A stretch of 64,000 bases of DNA, taken from assembly GCF_001320245.1 (NCBI RefSeq), contig NZ_BCBA01000035.1:1-64000 (forward strand), in the 5' to 3' direction. This DNA is from Pseudomonas sp. NBRC 111124. GTDB taxonomy: Bacteria; Pseudomonadota; Gammaproteobacteria; Pseudomonadales; Pseudomonadaceae. The notes below the pieces were generated by a model. It made no database searches, had not been told where the DNA came from, and was given only the letters and a program-made list of their open reading frames with translations. How positions within the stretch are numbered: the first letter of the stretch is position 1; every line of letters begins with the position of its first letter. The translations under genes and the position numbers were made by a program. Below, piece by piece: positions 40,008-52,009 of the stretch.

Positions 40008-40030
40008 CTGGGGCTGCCAGGCAGCCCCAG
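40008..40030 (-). terminator. Terminator-like hairpin after the Nudix gene
   Basis: A 10-bp perfect stem (CTGGGGCTGC with its complement) and CAG loop sit three bases past the Nudix stop. No T run follows on the minus strand. Confidence 0.45.
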
Positions 40031-40032
40031 CT

Positions 40033-40569
40033 TCAGGCAAGGGAGGCCTTGTAGCGCTGCAACGCAGCCAGCGAGTCCGGGCAATACGGCTTGGTCAGGC
40101 TTTCCTGCTCGGCCTGCTCAAGGCTGATGAATGTTGCCTCGATCACCTCTTCCGGCTGCAGCCGCAACGGCGCATCCGACACCACCGAATACACCGCGCA
40201 CCAAAGATGGTTGTCCGGCATATCGAAATAGAAGCGCTCGTGGAAGCGCAGATCGACGCCTTCGATGCCCAGCTCCTCGGCCAGCTCGCGGGCAGCCGAG
40301 TCGTCATACGCCTCCCCTGCCGTCACCATGCCACCGGCCGCCACATCCCAATACCCCGGGTACAGCGCCTTGCTCAGGGCCCGACGGTGCACGCACAGCT
40401 CACCGGCACTGTTGAACAACAGAATGAACGTGCAGCGGCCGATCAGGCCACGCTCGCGCAATTCGGCCCTGGGCAGCGCGCCGAGCACCTGGTCGGCTTC
40501 GTCCACCCAGGCGACCAGCTCACGGTCGGAGGCCGCCCGGTGGGCGGCCTCGTTGGCGCTGATGGCCAT
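40033..40569 (-). CDS. Nudix hydrolase (YfcD-like)
   Basis: 178 residues with a complete Nudix box, GGMVTAGEAYDDSAARELAEELGI, at about 80-103, and CTFILLFNSAGELCVHRRALSK before it. The isopentenyl-diphosphate-isomerase-like fold in this group resembles YfcD. The substrate is undetermined; a nucleoside or sugar diphosphate is likely. The ATG at 40569 lies two bases after the DUF2333 stop, so the two genes form an operon. Confidence 0.87.
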   Translation of the reverse strand: MAISANEAAHRAASDRELVAWVDEADQVLGALPRAELRERGLIGRCTFILLFNSAGELCVHRRALSKALYPGYWDVAAGGMVTAGEAYDDSAARELAEELGIEGVDLRFHERFYFDMPDNHLWCAVYSVVSDAPLRLQPEEVIEATFISLEQAEQESLTKPYCPDSLAALQRYKASLA

Positions 40570-40571
40570 GC

Positions 40572-41639
40572 TCAACCCTGCGACAGCAGTTGACGCAGGT
40601 CGATGACCGCAGCGTTGGCCCGGGAAATGTAGTTGGCCATGACCAGCGAGTGGTTGGCCCACATGCCGAAGCCGCTGCCGTTGAGCACCATCGGGCTCCA
40701 CAGCGGTTCCTGCGAGGCTTCCAGCTCACGAATGATCTGGCGCACGCTGACGGTGGCGTTCTTCTTCGCCAGCACGTCGGCGAAGTCGACCTCAATGGCG
40801 CGCAGCAGGTGCGACAGCGCCCAGGCCTGGCCACGGGCTTCGTAGAACACGTTGTCGATCTGCAGCCACGGGGTTTCCACCAGCTCTTCATCCACCTGTG
40901 GCGCCTGGCCGGCGACCACCGACTCGGTCTTCAGGGTGGTGTTGAGCTTGACCCGGCCAACACTGGCCGACAGGCGCTGGGACAGCGAACCCAGGCGGGT
41001 GGCCACGTCACCCAGCCAGTTGTTCAGGTTGTCGGCGCGGGTATAGAAGATCGCACCCTTGTCGCCAGCGGCCAGCCGGGTCTGGTAGCGGCTCAGCGAC
41101 TTGATGCCATCTTCGAATTCCGACTCGCTCGAAGGCAGGATCCAGCTCTTGTTGTCGAAGTTGAAGCGCGGCTCGGCTTTGGCCAGGTCGGCATCTTCGG
41201 TAGATTGCGACTGCGAACGGGCGAAGTCCTTGCGTAGGGCTCGGGACAGGTCACGCACCTGCACCAGCACGCCATACTCCCAGCTCGGCATGTTGTCCAT
41301 CCACAGGCCAGGCGGGAAGCGGTCGTTGGAAATGTACCCGCCCGGCTTGTTCAGCAAGGTGCCGGCCACGGTCTTGAGGGTCTCGATGGTGGTATAGCCG
41401 ACGACCATCTGCTGGCCGCCGCGCTCAGCGGCTGCCTGGGCATTCTGCTGTACCGGGAACAGCTTCGGCTCTTCGCTCCAGTACCAGCCCAGGCCAATGC
41501 ACACCAGCAAGTACAACCCGATCAGGGTTCCAAGGGCTCGGCTCCAAAGCCCGCCAAGGTAGCTACGGGCTGCGGCACCGCGGCCATCCACACGCTCGCG
41601 GGGCTCGGCTTTGGCCTCGCGGTTTTTCCAGTCCAGCAT
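40572..41639 (-). CDS. DUF2333 inner-membrane protein
   Basis: 355-residue protein. A basic cytosolic N-terminus is followed by one TM (LGTLIGLYLLVCIGLGWYW, about 36-54) and a long periplasmic domain of DUF2333 type (VVGYTTIETLKTVAGTLLNKPGGYISND; LQIDNVFYEARGQAWALSHLLRAIEVDF). Function unknown; conserved in gamma-proteobacteria. It is upstream of and coupled to the Nudix gene. It lies 247 bp from the divergent diguanylate cyclase gene; that gap holds nothing I can assign beyond promoter-like AT-rich stretches. Confidence 0.85.
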   Translation of the reverse strand: MLDWKNREAKAEPRERVDGRGAAARSYLGGLWSRALGTLIGLYLLVCIGLGWYWSEEPKLFPVQQNAQAAAERGGQQMVVGYTTIETLKTVAGTLLNKPGGYISNDRFPPGLWMDNMPSWEYGVLVQVRDLSRALRKDFARSQSQSTEDADLAKAEPRFNFDNKSWILPSSESEFEDGIKSLSRYQTRLAAGDKGAIFYTRADNLNNWLGDVATRLGSLSQRLSASVGRVKLNTTLKTESVVAGQAPQVDEELVETPWLQIDNVFYEARGQAWALSHLLRAIEVDFADVLAKKNATVSVRQIIRELEASQEPLWSPMVLNGSGFGMWANHSLVMANYISRANAAVIDLRQLLSQG

Positions 41640-41886
41640 GGCATTGTCCTTAATCAGTCACGACGGTTCAGGGGCTTGGACCTCAGGCATGCGCCAGGGT
41701 GCCACGGCAAGCCCGCGTCACAGCACTATAAAGCAGACACCGCCTTACGCATAAGCGACCAATGAGTCAGTAACTGAATATTCGTTCGTAAGCCTTTGTT
41801 GACGCGGGGCACGTGCGAGTGGAAAAAGAAGTGCTAGCATAGAGCCATCATCGAACCTGCATAGCACATTAATAAGTAGCCAGGAC

Positions 41887-43266
41887 ATGACTCAAGCCGC
41901 AGAGCCGAGCCCGGAGCGCCTTTCACAGGCGCTCGAACAGCTGTTGCAGCGCCTGTCGCGCACGCGCCTGCGCCACGGCGACCAGCCCGATAAGCTGGAG
42001 TTGCCGCCTGCGCGCAAACCGGTCTATCTGCTGCTCAACGACCATGAGCGCGCCGAGCGCCTCGCCCAGCAGCTGGAGTTCTTTGGCCTGAGCGCGCAAC
42101 CGCAGCCTTGCGCCCGTGCATTTCTGGCATCGCTGGCCGAGCAGCCTCCTGCCGCCATCGTCATGGATGTCGATTTCGCCGGCCCCGGTGCGGGCCTGCC
42201 GTTGGCGGCGTTGGCGCAGCGGGGGCAGGCGCAGCCCATACCGCTGCTGTTCTTCAGCCTGCACGAAGCCGAGACGACCACCCGCCTGGCCGCCGTGCGC
42301 GCCGGCGGCCAGGCGTTTCTGACCGGTACGCTGGAGGCTTCCAGCTTGCTGGAAAAACTTGAAGTCATCACCAGCAGCGCCCAGCAAGACCCGTTGCGCG
42401 TACTGATCGTCGACGACTCACGCGCCCAGGCCCTGCATACCGAGCGGGTACTGGCCAGTGCCGGGATGCTGACCCGCAGCCTGAACGACCCGATCCGCGC
42501 CATGGTCGAGCTTGCCGACTTCCAGCCCGACCTGATCATCCTCGACCTGTACATGCCGACGTGTTCGGGCCCGGAACTGGCCAAGGTGATCCGCCACAAC
42601 GACCGTTACGTCAGCGTGCCGATCATCTATCTGTCCGCCGAGGACGACCTGGACAAGCAGCTCGATGCAATGAGCGAAGGTGGCGACGACTTCCTGACCA
42701 AGCCGATCCGCTCGCGGCACCTGATCACCACCGTGCGCAACCGCGCAGCCCGCGCCCGCCACCTAAAGGCGCGCATGGTCCGCGACAGCCTGACCGGGCT
42801 GTACAACCACACGCACATCCTGCAACTGCTCGAAGACTGCAGCTACCGCGCCCGCCGCGAACGGCAACCGCTGAGCTTCGCCATGCTCGACATCGACCAC
42901 TTCAAGAAAATCAACGACCGCCACGGCCACCCTATGGGCGACCGTGTGATCAAGAGCCTGGCGCTGTTCCTCAAGCAACGCCTGCGCAAGACCGACTTCA
43001 TCGGCCGCTATGGTGGCGAGGAGTTTGCCATCGTCATGCCCAATACCTCGCTGGAGGCCGCGCATAAGGTGCTGGACGACATTCGCCGGCGCTTTGCCGA
43101 GATTCTTTACCCGGCGCAGCCGGAAGATCTGCGGTGCACCTTCAGTGCCGGGGTGGTGCAGCTGATTGACGGGCTGGATGCGCTGAGCATGGCCAGCACG
43201 GCGGACGAGGCGCTGTACCGGGCCAAGCATGCGGGGCGCAACTGTGTGGTCAGGGTCGATCTGTAA
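41887..43266 (+). CDS. Diguanylate cyclase with two receiver domains
   Basis: 459 residues: an N-terminal degenerate receiver (about 40-155), a canonical receiver (160-285) and a GGDEF domain. GGEEF is at 376-380 and an intact I-site RKTD at 367-370 for product inhibition. Receiver 2 has DD, the acceptor D220 in LDLYMP and TKP; receiver 1 keeps an acidic site (D94) but lacks the conserved lysine. It makes c-di-GMP, presumably when receiver 2 is phosphorylated. The separate chemoreceptor downstream has its own gap of 105 bp; a Wsp-like coupling is possible but unproven. Confidence 0.9.
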   Translation: MTQAAEPSPERLSQALEQLLQRLSRTRLRHGDQPDKLELPPARKPVYLLLNDHERAERLAQQLEFFGLSAQPQPCARAFLASLAEQPPAAIVMDVDFAGPGAGLPLAALAQRGQAQPIPLLFFSLHEAETTTRLAAVRAGGQAFLTGTLEASSLLEKLEVITSSAQQDPLRVLIVDDSRAQALHTERVLASAGMLTRSLNDPIRAMVELADFQPDLIILDLYMPTCSGPELAKVIRHNDRYVSVPIIYLSAEDDLDKQLDAMSEGGDDFLTKPIRSRHLITTVRNRAARARHLKARMVRDSLTGLYNHTHILQLLEDCSYRARRERQPLSFAMLDIDHFKKINDRHGHPMGDRVIKSLALFLKQRLRKTDFIGRYGGEEFAIVMPNTSLEAAHKVLDDIRRRFAEILYPAQPEDLRCTFSAGVVQLIDGLDALSMASTADEALYRAKHAGRNCVVRVDL

Positions 43267-43371
43267 CGGCCTCGCGCAATAGCTCAAAGCCATCATCGTC
43301 ATCACCTGGTAACAAATTCGCCATAAATTCAAGCACCTATCTCTCGACTCCCCCGCAGGAAGTTCGCGGCT

Positions 43372-45333
43372 ATGCGCCTGAAGTGGCTGACCAATCTCAA
43401 CACCCTGTTGCTGGTGACCGTGTGTATCGCCCTGGGTGCGACCTTGTGGTGGTCGCAACGCGCCCTGGAGCGGCCCTATCAGTTGATGGAGCGCTACCTG
43501 GGCCTGTCGCAGCAGTTCCAGAACCAGACAGCGCGCAACATCCAGGCTTACCTGGGCAGTGGCGATGCCTTGCGCCACGCCGCAGCCGTCGAAGCCAACA
43601 AGCAGCTCGAAGCCTCACTGACCGATTGGCCACCCGAACTGGCCAACAAGCTGCGCCCAAGCCTGGACACCCTGCAGGCCTTCACCACCAACGAACTGCT
43701 CGCCGCGGGCAAGCTGGCCGGCGACCCGCAGGCCCTGCTGCAGCAGGCCGAACGCGAACTGGGGACCAACTTCGAACAACTGACCGCCTATGCCCGCGAC
43801 AGCGGCAGCAGCGAAGCCAACCGCTACCTCTTGCCACTGCTCGATGCCACGGTGCACCTGGGCCGCTTGTCGCTGGCCCGGGACAAACTGGTCAGCAGCG
43901 GTCGCGCGGAGCTGGCCGATGAAGTCGAGCGCGAGCTGCAACTGATCCGCAACCAGGCCCAGGTCATCGACGGCCTGCCGCTATTGGGCGTAACCCGTGC
44001 CGCCGAATCCAACGCCGACGACTTCGCCGCCCTGATGGGCCTGGAGTCCCAGGCCAGCGAGCAACAGGAGGACGTAGCAGTCAGCCTCAAGCGCGAGCTG
44101 CAAAGCCTGCTCAGCCGCTACCCCGCCGAGCTGCAGCGCACCCGCGAGCAGATCGAACGCCGCACCGCCCTGGCCGCGAGCACCAACCAGCGCCTGGAAG
44201 CCGTGCAACAGGCCATCGCCGGCCTCGAGCCGGAAGTGCGCGGGCAGCACGGCAAGATTGCCGGTGAAGTGCGCCTCATGCAGGGGCTGATGATCGGCCT
44301 GATCCTGCTGATCGCCCTGCTCATCGACACCTTGCAGCGCCGCCTGGCGCGCACCCTTACCAGCCTGGCGCCGGCCCTGTCGCGCTGGGCCGAGGGTGAC
44401 TTTGCCGCGCCAATCGCGCTGGGCAAGACCAACCGCGAGCTGCACGACATCCAGGAATCGCTCAACCGCCTGCGCCAGTATCTGGTGGCGCTGGTCGGCA
44501 CCATCCGCCACAACGCCGAGCAGGTCGCGGGCAGCAGCCACGCCCTGGCTGGCATGAGCGCCGCCCTGCACGAGGGCGCCGAGCGCCAGGCCGGCGACAC
44601 CGGGCAGATTCGCGATGCGCTCGGCGAGCTGGAAGCGACTATCCAGCAAGTGGCCGGTGATGCCAGCTCCGCCGCCGATGCCAGCCGCAATGCCGGCCGT
44701 GCAGTGGAACAGGGCCAGACGGTGATCGGCCAGAGCCTTTCGGGGCTGCGAGCGCTGGTCGACGAGGTGCAGGGCAATGCGCGCATGATCGAACAGCTGG
44801 CCGAAGAGTCGGCCACCATCGGCGGGGTGCTGACGGTGATTCGCGCCATCGCCGAACAGACCAACCTGCTGGCACTGAATGCAGCCATCGAGGCCGCCCG
44901 TGCCGGCGAGATGGGCCGTGGTTTCGCGGTGGTGGCCGACGAGGTGCGCTCACTGGCGCAGCGCACCACCGGGGCAACCGGTGAAATCCAGGCATTGATC
45001 GACCGCCTGCAGCAGGCGGCGCGGGAGTCGGTGGCCGGCATGCGTACCCAGCTCGAACATGCCGAAGCCACCGCAAACCAGGCCCAGGCCGCCGATGGCG
45101 CACTGGATGAAATCGTCAGCGCGATTCGCACGATTGCCGATACGGCAGTGCGCATTGCCGATGTCACGGCGCAGCAGACTGGCGCGGTCAGTGAGATTCG
45201 CGATCACAGTGAGCGGATTCACGAATTGGGTGAAGACAACCTGCAGCGCATTGGTGAAGGGCGTGAGCAGGGTGAGCAACTGCTCAACCTGGGTGGGGAG
45301 CTGAGCAAGGCAGTGCGGGCCTTCAGGGTCTGA
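43372..45333 (+). CDS. Methyl-accepting chemotaxis protein, long helical periplasmic domain
   Basis: 653 residues: TM1 (about 8-27), a helical periplasmic region (28-300) rich in coiled segments without a Cache fold, TM2 ([17 protein letters not shown], about 303-319), HAMP and the signalling hairpin [34 protein letters not shown]. No ligand motif is recognised. The helical bundle could be an HBM-like sensor or a PilJ-like type. A perfect 23-bp hairpin follows immediately. Confidence 0.85.
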   Translation: MRLKWLTNLNTLLLVTVCIALGATLWWSQRALERPYQLMERYLGLSQQFQNQTARNIQAYLGSGDALRHAAAVEANKQLEASLTDWPPELANKLRPSLDTLQAFTTNELLAAGKLAGDPQALLQQAERELGTNFEQLTAYARDSGSSEANRYLLPLLDATVHLGRLSLARDKLVSSGRAELADEVERELQLIRNQAQVIDGLPLLGVTRAAESNADDFAALMGLESQASEQQEDVAVSLKRELQSLLSRYPAELQRTREQIERRTALAASTNQRLEAVQQAIAGLEPEVRGQHGKIAGEVRLMQGLMIGLILLIALLIDTLQRRLARTLTSLAPALSRWAEGDFAAPIALGKTNRELHDIQESLNRLRQYLVALVGTIRHNAEQVAGSSHALAGMSAALHEGAERQAGDTGQIRDALGELEATIQQVAGDASSAADASRNAGRAVEQGQTVIGQSLSGLRALVDEVQGNARMIEQLAEESATIGGVLTVIRAIAEQTNLLALNAAIEAARAGEMGRGFAVVADEVRSLAQRTTGATGEIQALIDRLQQAARESVAGMRTQLEHAEATANQAQAADGALDEIVSAIRTIADTAVRIADVTAQQTGAVSEIRDHSERIHELGEDNLQRIGEGREQGEQLLNLGGELSKAVRAFRV

Positions 45334-45337
45334 GGTC

Positions 45338-45387
45338 GCCTGTGCCGGCCCTTTCGCGGCTAAAGCCGCGAAAGGGCCGGCACAGGC
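45338..45387. repeat. Perfect 23-bp inverted repeat (REP-derived hairpin)
   Basis: GCCTGTGCCGGCCC TTTCGCGGC and its exact reverse complement flank a TAAA loop, five bases after the chemoreceptor stop. The core resembles the REP tail; it may work as a transcript end. Confidence 0.85.
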
Positions 45388-45419
45388 AATACACAACGGG
45401 AGCCATGTGTCGCGGTCGC

Positions 45420-45447
45420 TTTCAACCAGCGCCAACTCCGTTATCAT
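45420..45447 (+). promoter_or_regulatory. Candidate sigma-70 promoter of dsbD
   Basis: TTTCAA (45420-45425) and TATCAT (45442-45447) are 16 bp apart, 30 bp before the dsbD ATG. Confidence 0.4.
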
Positions 45448-45476
45448 GCGGGCACGTTCCACCTCGCGAGTCCGCC

Positions 45477-47246
45477 ATGCGCCGCCTGTTTTTCCTGCTG
45501 TTCCTGCTGCTGGCCAGCCCTGCCTTCGCCTCGGGCCTGCTCGACAACCGCCCCAGCGCCACCCTCGGCGCCGCTTCGCTGTCCGCCAATGCCGACTTCC
45601 TGCCGGTGCACGAAGCCTTCAAACTCAGCCTGGTGCAAGCCGACGCCCAAACCCTCAAGTTGCGGTTCGTTGCCACCGACGGTTACTACCTGTACCGCCA
45701 CCGCTTCCAATTCCGCACGGAACCGGCAGACATCGCCCTGGGCGCGCCAAACATCCCCAAGGGTGAAGCCAAGCACGACGAATTCTTTGGCGACGTCGAG
45801 GTGTACCACGGCGTGCTCGACATCGAGATCCCGCGCACCGACGCCCGTGCCTTCACCCTGCTGGTGGGCTACCAGGGCTGCGCTGACAAAGGCCTTTGCT
45901 ACCCGCCAGAAACCGAACGCCTGAGCATCGATGGCGTGGCCGGCGCAGCGCAATCGGCGACTGACGAGGGCGGCTGGAACTGGAAGTCGCTGCTGCTGTT
46001 CTTCCTCGCCGGGGTCGGCCTGACCTTCACGCCTTGCGTGCTGCCGATGCTGCCGATCCTCTCCGGCGTGGTCCTGCGCGGCCAGGTGGGCGGCCTGCGT
46101 GGCCTGGCCCTGTCGCTGGCCTACGTGCTGCCGATGGCCGCCAGCTTCGCCGTGCTCGGCGCGCTGATGGGCCTGTTCGGCGCCGGCCTGAACCTGCAGG
46201 CACGCCTGCAATCGGCCTGGGTGCTGGTGCCATTCGCGCTGTTCTTCGTGGTGTTCGCCCTGGCCATGTTCGGCCTGTTCGAGCTCAAGCTGCCGCAAGC
46301 CCTCAGCAACCGTCTGAACAACGTCGCCAACCACACCCGGGGTGGCTCGCTGCTCGGTGCAGCGGTGCTCGGCGTGCTCTCCAGCCTGCTGGTCTCGCCC
46401 TGCGTCTCGGCGCCGCTGGCCGGCGCCTTGCTGTACATCAGCGCCAGCGGCGATGCCGTGGGCGGCGCACTAAAGCTGTTCGCACTGGGCCTTGGCATGG
46501 GCGCACCCTTGCTGCTGATTGCCACCGGTGGGGCAACCTGGCTGCCGAAGAGCGGCCCTTGGCTGAACACCGTGAAAAACGCCATCGGCGTGCTGCTGCT
46601 GGGCCTGGCCATCGGGCTGCTCAGCCGCGTGCTGCCGGGGCCAGCGACCTTGCTGCTGGTCGGCTTCCTGGCGGCTGGCGTGGCGCTGTTCCTCGGCGCC
46701 CTGGAGTTCGTGGTCAAAACGCCACGCCAGCGTTTGGCACAACTGTTGGGGCTGGCGCTGCTGGTGTATGCGCTGGCCTGCTGGTACGGCGCGCTCAGTG
46801 GCCAGGGTGACCCGCTGCGTCCACTGCCGCCCCCCGCCGCTGCCACCGCCAGCGGTGTCGTGGCCAAGGCAGATGCCTGGCAAACCGTCACCACCCCGGC
46901 CGCACTGGACGCTGCCCTGGCCGAAGCCAAAGCCGCTGGCCAACCCGTGCTGCTGGACTGGTACGCCGACTGGTGCATCAGCTGCAAGGTGATCGAGCAC
47001 GAAGTGCTCAATGCACCGCAGGTCCAAGGGCAATTGACCGGCTTCAAGCTGCTGCGCTTCGACATCACCGAGAGCAGCGCCGAACAGCGCACGTTGCTCG
47101 ACCGCTATCAGCTGTTCGGGCCGCCGGCGCTGTTGTTCTTTGCCGCGAACGGCAGCGAAATGACTCCCGATCGGGTCGTTGGCGAGATAAACGCCGGGGA
47201 TTTTGCGCAAATTCTGACGCGCGTACGCGGCAAACTCGGTCTATAA
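45477..47246 (+). CDS. dsbD: Thiol:disulfide interchange protein DsbD
   Basis: 589 residues. Signal peptide; N-terminal periplasmic domain with C135/C141 (GCADKGLC); eight-segment membrane domain with C187 (FTPCVLPMLP) and C309 (SPCVSAPL); C-terminal thioredoxin-like domain with WCISC (C500/C503). This full set of three cysteine pairs passes electrons from cytosolic thioredoxin to the periplasm for DsbC/G and cytochrome c maturation. Translation starts at the ATG of MRRLFFLLF, since longer in-frame starts lie in the REP-derived hairpin. Confidence 0.94.
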   Translation: MRRLFFLLFLLLASPAFASGLLDNRPSATLGAASLSANADFLPVHEAFKLSLVQADAQTLKLRFVATDGYYLYRHRFQFRTEPADIALGAPNIPKGEAKHDEFFGDVEVYHGVLDIEIPRTDARAFTLLVGYQGCADKGLCYPPETERLSIDGVAGAAQSATDEGGWNWKSLLLFFLAGVGLTFTPCVLPMLPILSGVVLRGQVGGLRGLALSLAYVLPMAASFAVLGALMGLFGAGLNLQARLQSAWVLVPFALFFVVFALAMFGLFELKLPQALSNRLNNVANHTRGGSLLGAAVLGVLSSLLVSPCVSAPLAGALLYISASGDAVGGALKLFALGLGMGAPLLLIATGGATWLPKSGPWLNTVKNAIGVLLLGLAIGLLSRVLPGPATLLLVGFLAAGVALFLGALEFVVKTPRQRLAQLLGLALLVYALACWYGALSGQGDPLRPLPPPAAATASGVVAKADAWQTVTTPAALDAALAEAKAAGQPVLLDWYADWCISCKVIEHEVLNAPQVQGQLTGFKLLRFDITESSAEQRTLLDRYQLFGPPALLFFAANGSEMTPDRVVGEINAGDFAQILTRVRGKLGL

Positions 47247-47247
47247 C

Positions 47248-47269
47248 TTCCCGCGTGCCGGGAAATTTA
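47248..47269 (+). terminator. Weak terminator after dsbD
   Basis: TTCCCG-CGTGC-CGGGAA followed by ATTTAT, two bases past the dsbD stop. The 6-bp stem is short. Confidence 0.5.
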
Positions 47270-47425
47270 TCCCAATGAGTGACCAGATTTAATTATCCGG
47301 TCACATACTTCGCGCGAACCTCGGGCAACGTGCTGGCTATTGCCGGGAACTGGACACTTGCCGTCGCTTTGCGGCACACTCGCCGCGCTGTGTCGAATTG
47401 CCCTACAAATCCAAGGAAACCGCAG

Positions 47426-47878
47426 ATGGCAACCCTACTGGTGCTTCACGGCCCCAACCTGAACCTGCTCGGGACTCGCGAACCGGGCCACTACGGCGCC
47501 GTGACCCTGGCCCAGATCAACCAGGACCTGGAGCAGCGCGCCCGTGCCGCTGGCCACCATTTGCAGTACCTGCAGAGCAATGCCGAGTACGAACTCATCG
47601 AACGTATTCACGCTGCACGCAACGAGGGTGTGGACTTCATCCTGATCAATCCGGCTGCTTTCACCCACACAAGCGTCGCATTACGTGACGCATTGCTCGC
47701 GGTGAGCATCCCATTCATCGAAGTGCATCTGTCCAACGTGCACAAACGCGAACCGTTCCGTCACCACTCCTACTTTTCCGATGTTGCAGTAGGCGTGATC
47801 TGCGGCCTGGGCGCCAGCGGTTACCGCCTGGCCCTGGAATCCGCACTGGAACAACTGGCTGCCAACGCACAGCCCTGA
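47426..47878 (+). CDS. aroQ: 3-dehydroquinate dehydratase, type II
   Basis: 150-residue dodecameric-type dehydroquinase. It has [17 protein letters not shown] with the catalytic Tyr, [16 protein letters not shown], and [17 protein letters not shown]. It performs the third step of the shikimate pathway. The ATG with AAGGAA ribosome site was chosen over an upstream in-frame start. It is the first gene of the conserved aroQ-accB-accC order. Confidence 0.95.
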   Translation: MATLLVLHGPNLNLLGTREPGHYGAVTLAQINQDLEQRARAAGHHLQYLQSNAEYELIERIHAARNEGVDFILINPAAFTHTSVALRDALLAVSIPFIEVHLSNVHKREPFRHHSYFSDVAVGVICGLGASGYRLALESALEQLAANAQP

Positions 47879-47978
47879 TAACGAAAACCCTGGCCTCAGT
47901 GGGCCGGGGTTACAGAGAAACGTTCAGATACGTTTTTAAATTTCGCCCCCTGACCGAACCTTTGGGAGTTGATGATTA

Positions 47979-48440
47979 ATGGATATCCGTAAAGTCAAGA
48001 AACTGATCGAGCTGCTGGAAGAGTCTGGCATCGACGAGCTGGAGATCAAGGAAGGCGAAGAGTCGGTCCGTATCAGCCGCCACAGCAAGACCCCGGCCGC
48101 CCAGCAGTTCTACGCACCTGCACCCATGGCTGCCGCCCCTGCCGCCGCGCCTGCGCCTGCCGCTGCTGCTGCCCCAGCCGCCGAAGCTGCCGCCCCTGCC
48201 CTGAAAGGCAACGTGGTTCGCTCGCCAATGGTCGGCACCTTCTACCGCAAGCCGTCGCCGACCTCGCCTAACTTCGCTGAAGTTGGCCAGAGCGTGAAGA
48301 AGGGCGACACCCTGTGCATCGTTGAAGCGATGAAGATGATGAACCACATCGAAGCCGAGTTTGGCGGTGTCATCGACGCCATCCTGGTAGAAGACGGCCA
48401 GCCGGTTGAGTTCGACCAGCCGCTGTTCACCATCGTTTGA
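47979..48440 (+). CDS. accB: Biotin carboxyl carrier protein of acetyl-CoA carboxylase
   Basis: 153 residues: an N-terminal helical segment, an Ala/Pro-rich linker (about 48-75) and the biotinyl domain with [13 protein letters not shown], the biotinylated lysine being K119. It carries CO2 from AccC to AccAD for malonyl-CoA synthesis. It is followed by accC after 17 bp in one operon. Confidence 0.96.
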   Translation: MDIRKVKKLIELLEESGIDELEIKEGEESVRISRHSKTPAAQQFYAPAPMAAAPAAAPAPAAAAAPAAEAAAPALKGNVVRSPMVGTFYRKPSPTSPNFAEVGQSVKKGDTLCIVEAMKMMNHIEAEFGGVIDAILVEDGQPVEFDQPLFTIV

Positions 48441-48457
48441 ATCGCGGAGAGCCAACG

Positions 48458-49813
48458 ATGTCTGCGAAGCTCGAAAAAGTCCTGATCGCCAACCGCGGGG
48501 AAATTGCCCTGCGGATCCTGCGTGCCTGCAAAGAGCTGGGCATCAAGACCGTCGCCGTGCACTCCACTGCCGACCGTGAACTGATGCACCTGGGCCTGGC
48601 AGACGAATCGGTCTGCATCGGTCCCGCGCCATCCAAGGATTCGTACCTGAAGATCCCGGCGATCATCGCCGCTGCCGAAGTGACTGGCGCCACCGCGATC
48701 CACCCTGGCTATGGCTTCCTGGCAGAAAACGCCGATTTCGCCGAGCAGGTGGAAAAATCCGGTTTCGCCTTCATCGGCCCGAAAGCCGACACCATTCGCC
48801 TGATGGGCGACAAGGTTTCGGCCAAGGACGCGATGATCAAGTCGGGCGTTCCGACCGTACCGGGCTCCGATGGCCCGCTGCCGGAAGACGAAGAGGTCGC
48901 CCTGGCGATCGCCCGTGAGGTCGGCTACCCGGTGATCATCAAGGCCGCCGGCGGCGGTGGTGGTCGCGGCATGCGCGTGGTGCACAAGGAAGAGGACCTG
49001 ATTGCCTCGGCCAAGCTCACCCGTACCGAAGCCGGTGCTGCCTTCGGCAACCCGATGGTCTACCTGGAGAAGTTCCTGACCAACCCACGTCACGTGGAAG
49101 TTCAGGTGCTGTCCGACGGCCAGGGCAACGCCATCCACCTGGGTGACCGTGACTGCTCGCTGCAGCGCCGCCACCAGAAGGTGCTGGAAGAAGCTCCGGC
49201 CCCGGGCATCGACGAGAAGGCCCGTCAGGAAGTCTACAAGCGTTGCGTCGATGCGTGCATCGAGATCGGCTACCGCGGTGCCGGTACCTTCGAGTTCCTG
49301 TACGAGAACGGCCGTTTCTACTTCATCGAGATGAACACCCGTGTGCAGGTTGAGCACCCGGTGTCTGAGATGGTCACCGGTATCGACATCGTCAAGGAGA
49401 TGCTGAGCATCGCCGCTGGCAACAAGCTGTCGTTCCGCCAGGAAGACGTGGTTATCCGTGGCCACTCGCTGGAGTGCCGGATCAACGCCGAAGACCCGAA
49501 GAAGTTCATTCCGAGCCCAGGCAAGGTCAAACACTTCCACGCCCCGGGCGGCAACGGCGTCCGCGTCGATTCGCACCTGTACAGCGGTTACTCGGTTCCG
49601 CCGAACTACGACTCGCTGATCGGCAAGCTGATCACCTACGGCAAGGACCGCGACGAAGCCATGGCGCGCATGCGCAATGCCCTGGACGAGATCGTCGTCG
49701 ACGGCATCAAGACCAACATCCCACTGCACCGCGACCTGGTGCGTGATGAAGGTTTCTGCAAAGGCGGCGTGAACATCCACTACCTCGAGCACAAACTGGC
49801 CAGCCAGGAGTGA
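48458..49813 (+). CDS. accC: Biotin carboxylase of acetyl-CoA carboxylase
   Basis: 451-residue ATP-grasp enzyme. [36 protein letters not shown], the glycine-rich [14 protein letters not shown], and [17 protein letters not shown] are all present. It carboxylates biotin on AccB with ATP and bicarbonate. The start MSAKLEKV has a GCGGAGAG ribosome site. A strong terminator follows, so the prmA gene usually seen next is separated by the acetoin genes here. Confidence 0.96.
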   Translation: MSAKLEKVLIANRGEIALRILRACKELGIKTVAVHSTADRELMHLGLADESVCIGPAPSKDSYLKIPAIIAAAEVTGATAIHPGYGFLAENADFAEQVEKSGFAFIGPKADTIRLMGDKVSAKDAMIKSGVPTVPGSDGPLPEDEEVALAIAREVGYPVIIKAAGGGGGRGMRVVHKEEDLIASAKLTRTEAGAAFGNPMVYLEKFLTNPRHVEVQVLSDGQGNAIHLGDRDCSLQRRHQKVLEEAPAPGIDEKARQEVYKRCVDACIEIGYRGAGTFEFLYENGRFYFIEMNTRVQVEHPVSEMVTGIDIVKEMLSIAAGNKLSFRQEDVVIRGHSLECRINAEDPKKFIPSPGKVKHFHAPGGNGVRVDSHLYSGYSVPPNYDSLIGKLITYGKDRDEAMARMRNALDEIVVDGIKTNIPLHRDLVRDEGFCKGGVNIHYLEHKLASQE

Positions 49814-49833
49814 TCGCGTTAGCGTGATGCACC

Positions 49834-49865
49834 AAAACCCCGGCCCAGTGCCGGGGTTTTTTTTG
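49834..49865 (+). terminator. Rho-independent terminator of aroQ-accB-accC
   Basis: AAAACCCCGG and CCGGGGTTTT pair around CCCAGTG, and a run of eight T follows. It lies about 20 bp after accC and converges on the acoR stop. Confidence 0.9.
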
Positions 49866-49876
49866 CCTGCCAGGCC

Positions 49877-51730
<1,854 letters not shown>

Positions 51731-51823
51731 GAGGCCTCCGGTTCCTGTTTGTTCTTGTCGTTGTGCGGCCATTAAGCGCCTGCCGGCATGTCCCGACAAG
51801 CGCTGAGTGATTACCGGCGGGCT

Positions 51824-51883
51824 TGAGACGCAGCGTCTCAGCAGCCAGGCCCCGGGCCTGCAATGCTGGCACGCAGCGTCTCA
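51824..51883. promoter_or_regulatory. Paired palindromic upstream activator sites (probable AcoR sites)
   Basis: TGAGACGCAGCGTCTCA at 51824-51840 is a perfect 8-bp dyad around one base. A second copy at 51867-51883 keeps the right half ACGCAGCGTCTCA and differs on the left. Centres are 43 bp apart, about four turns, and 80-130 bp ahead of the sigma-54 promoter, the expected enhancer position. Confidence 0.75.
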
Positions 51884-51960
51884 GGCAAGGGCCACTGCTG
51901 CCGGGCCGAGTAGCGCCCAAAGCGCTCTGCGACAGCCCTTGCAGGGCAAGTGAAGAAAGC

Positions 51961-51976
51961 TGGCACCCGCCTTGCT
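51961..51976 (+). promoter_or_regulatory. Sigma-54 (-24/-12) promoter of acoXABC
   Basis: TGGCACCCGCCTTGCT matches the consensus TGGCAC-N5-TTGC(A/T) exactly. It lies 33 bp before the acoX ATG. Confidence 0.93.
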
Positions 51977-52009
51977 CAAGCTTAGGCAAACAAGAACACG
52001 AGGTGTGCC

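Noticed and set aside
48242..49792. 516-codon minus-strand frame
   Set aside because: Antisense to accB/accC; a codon-bias echo.
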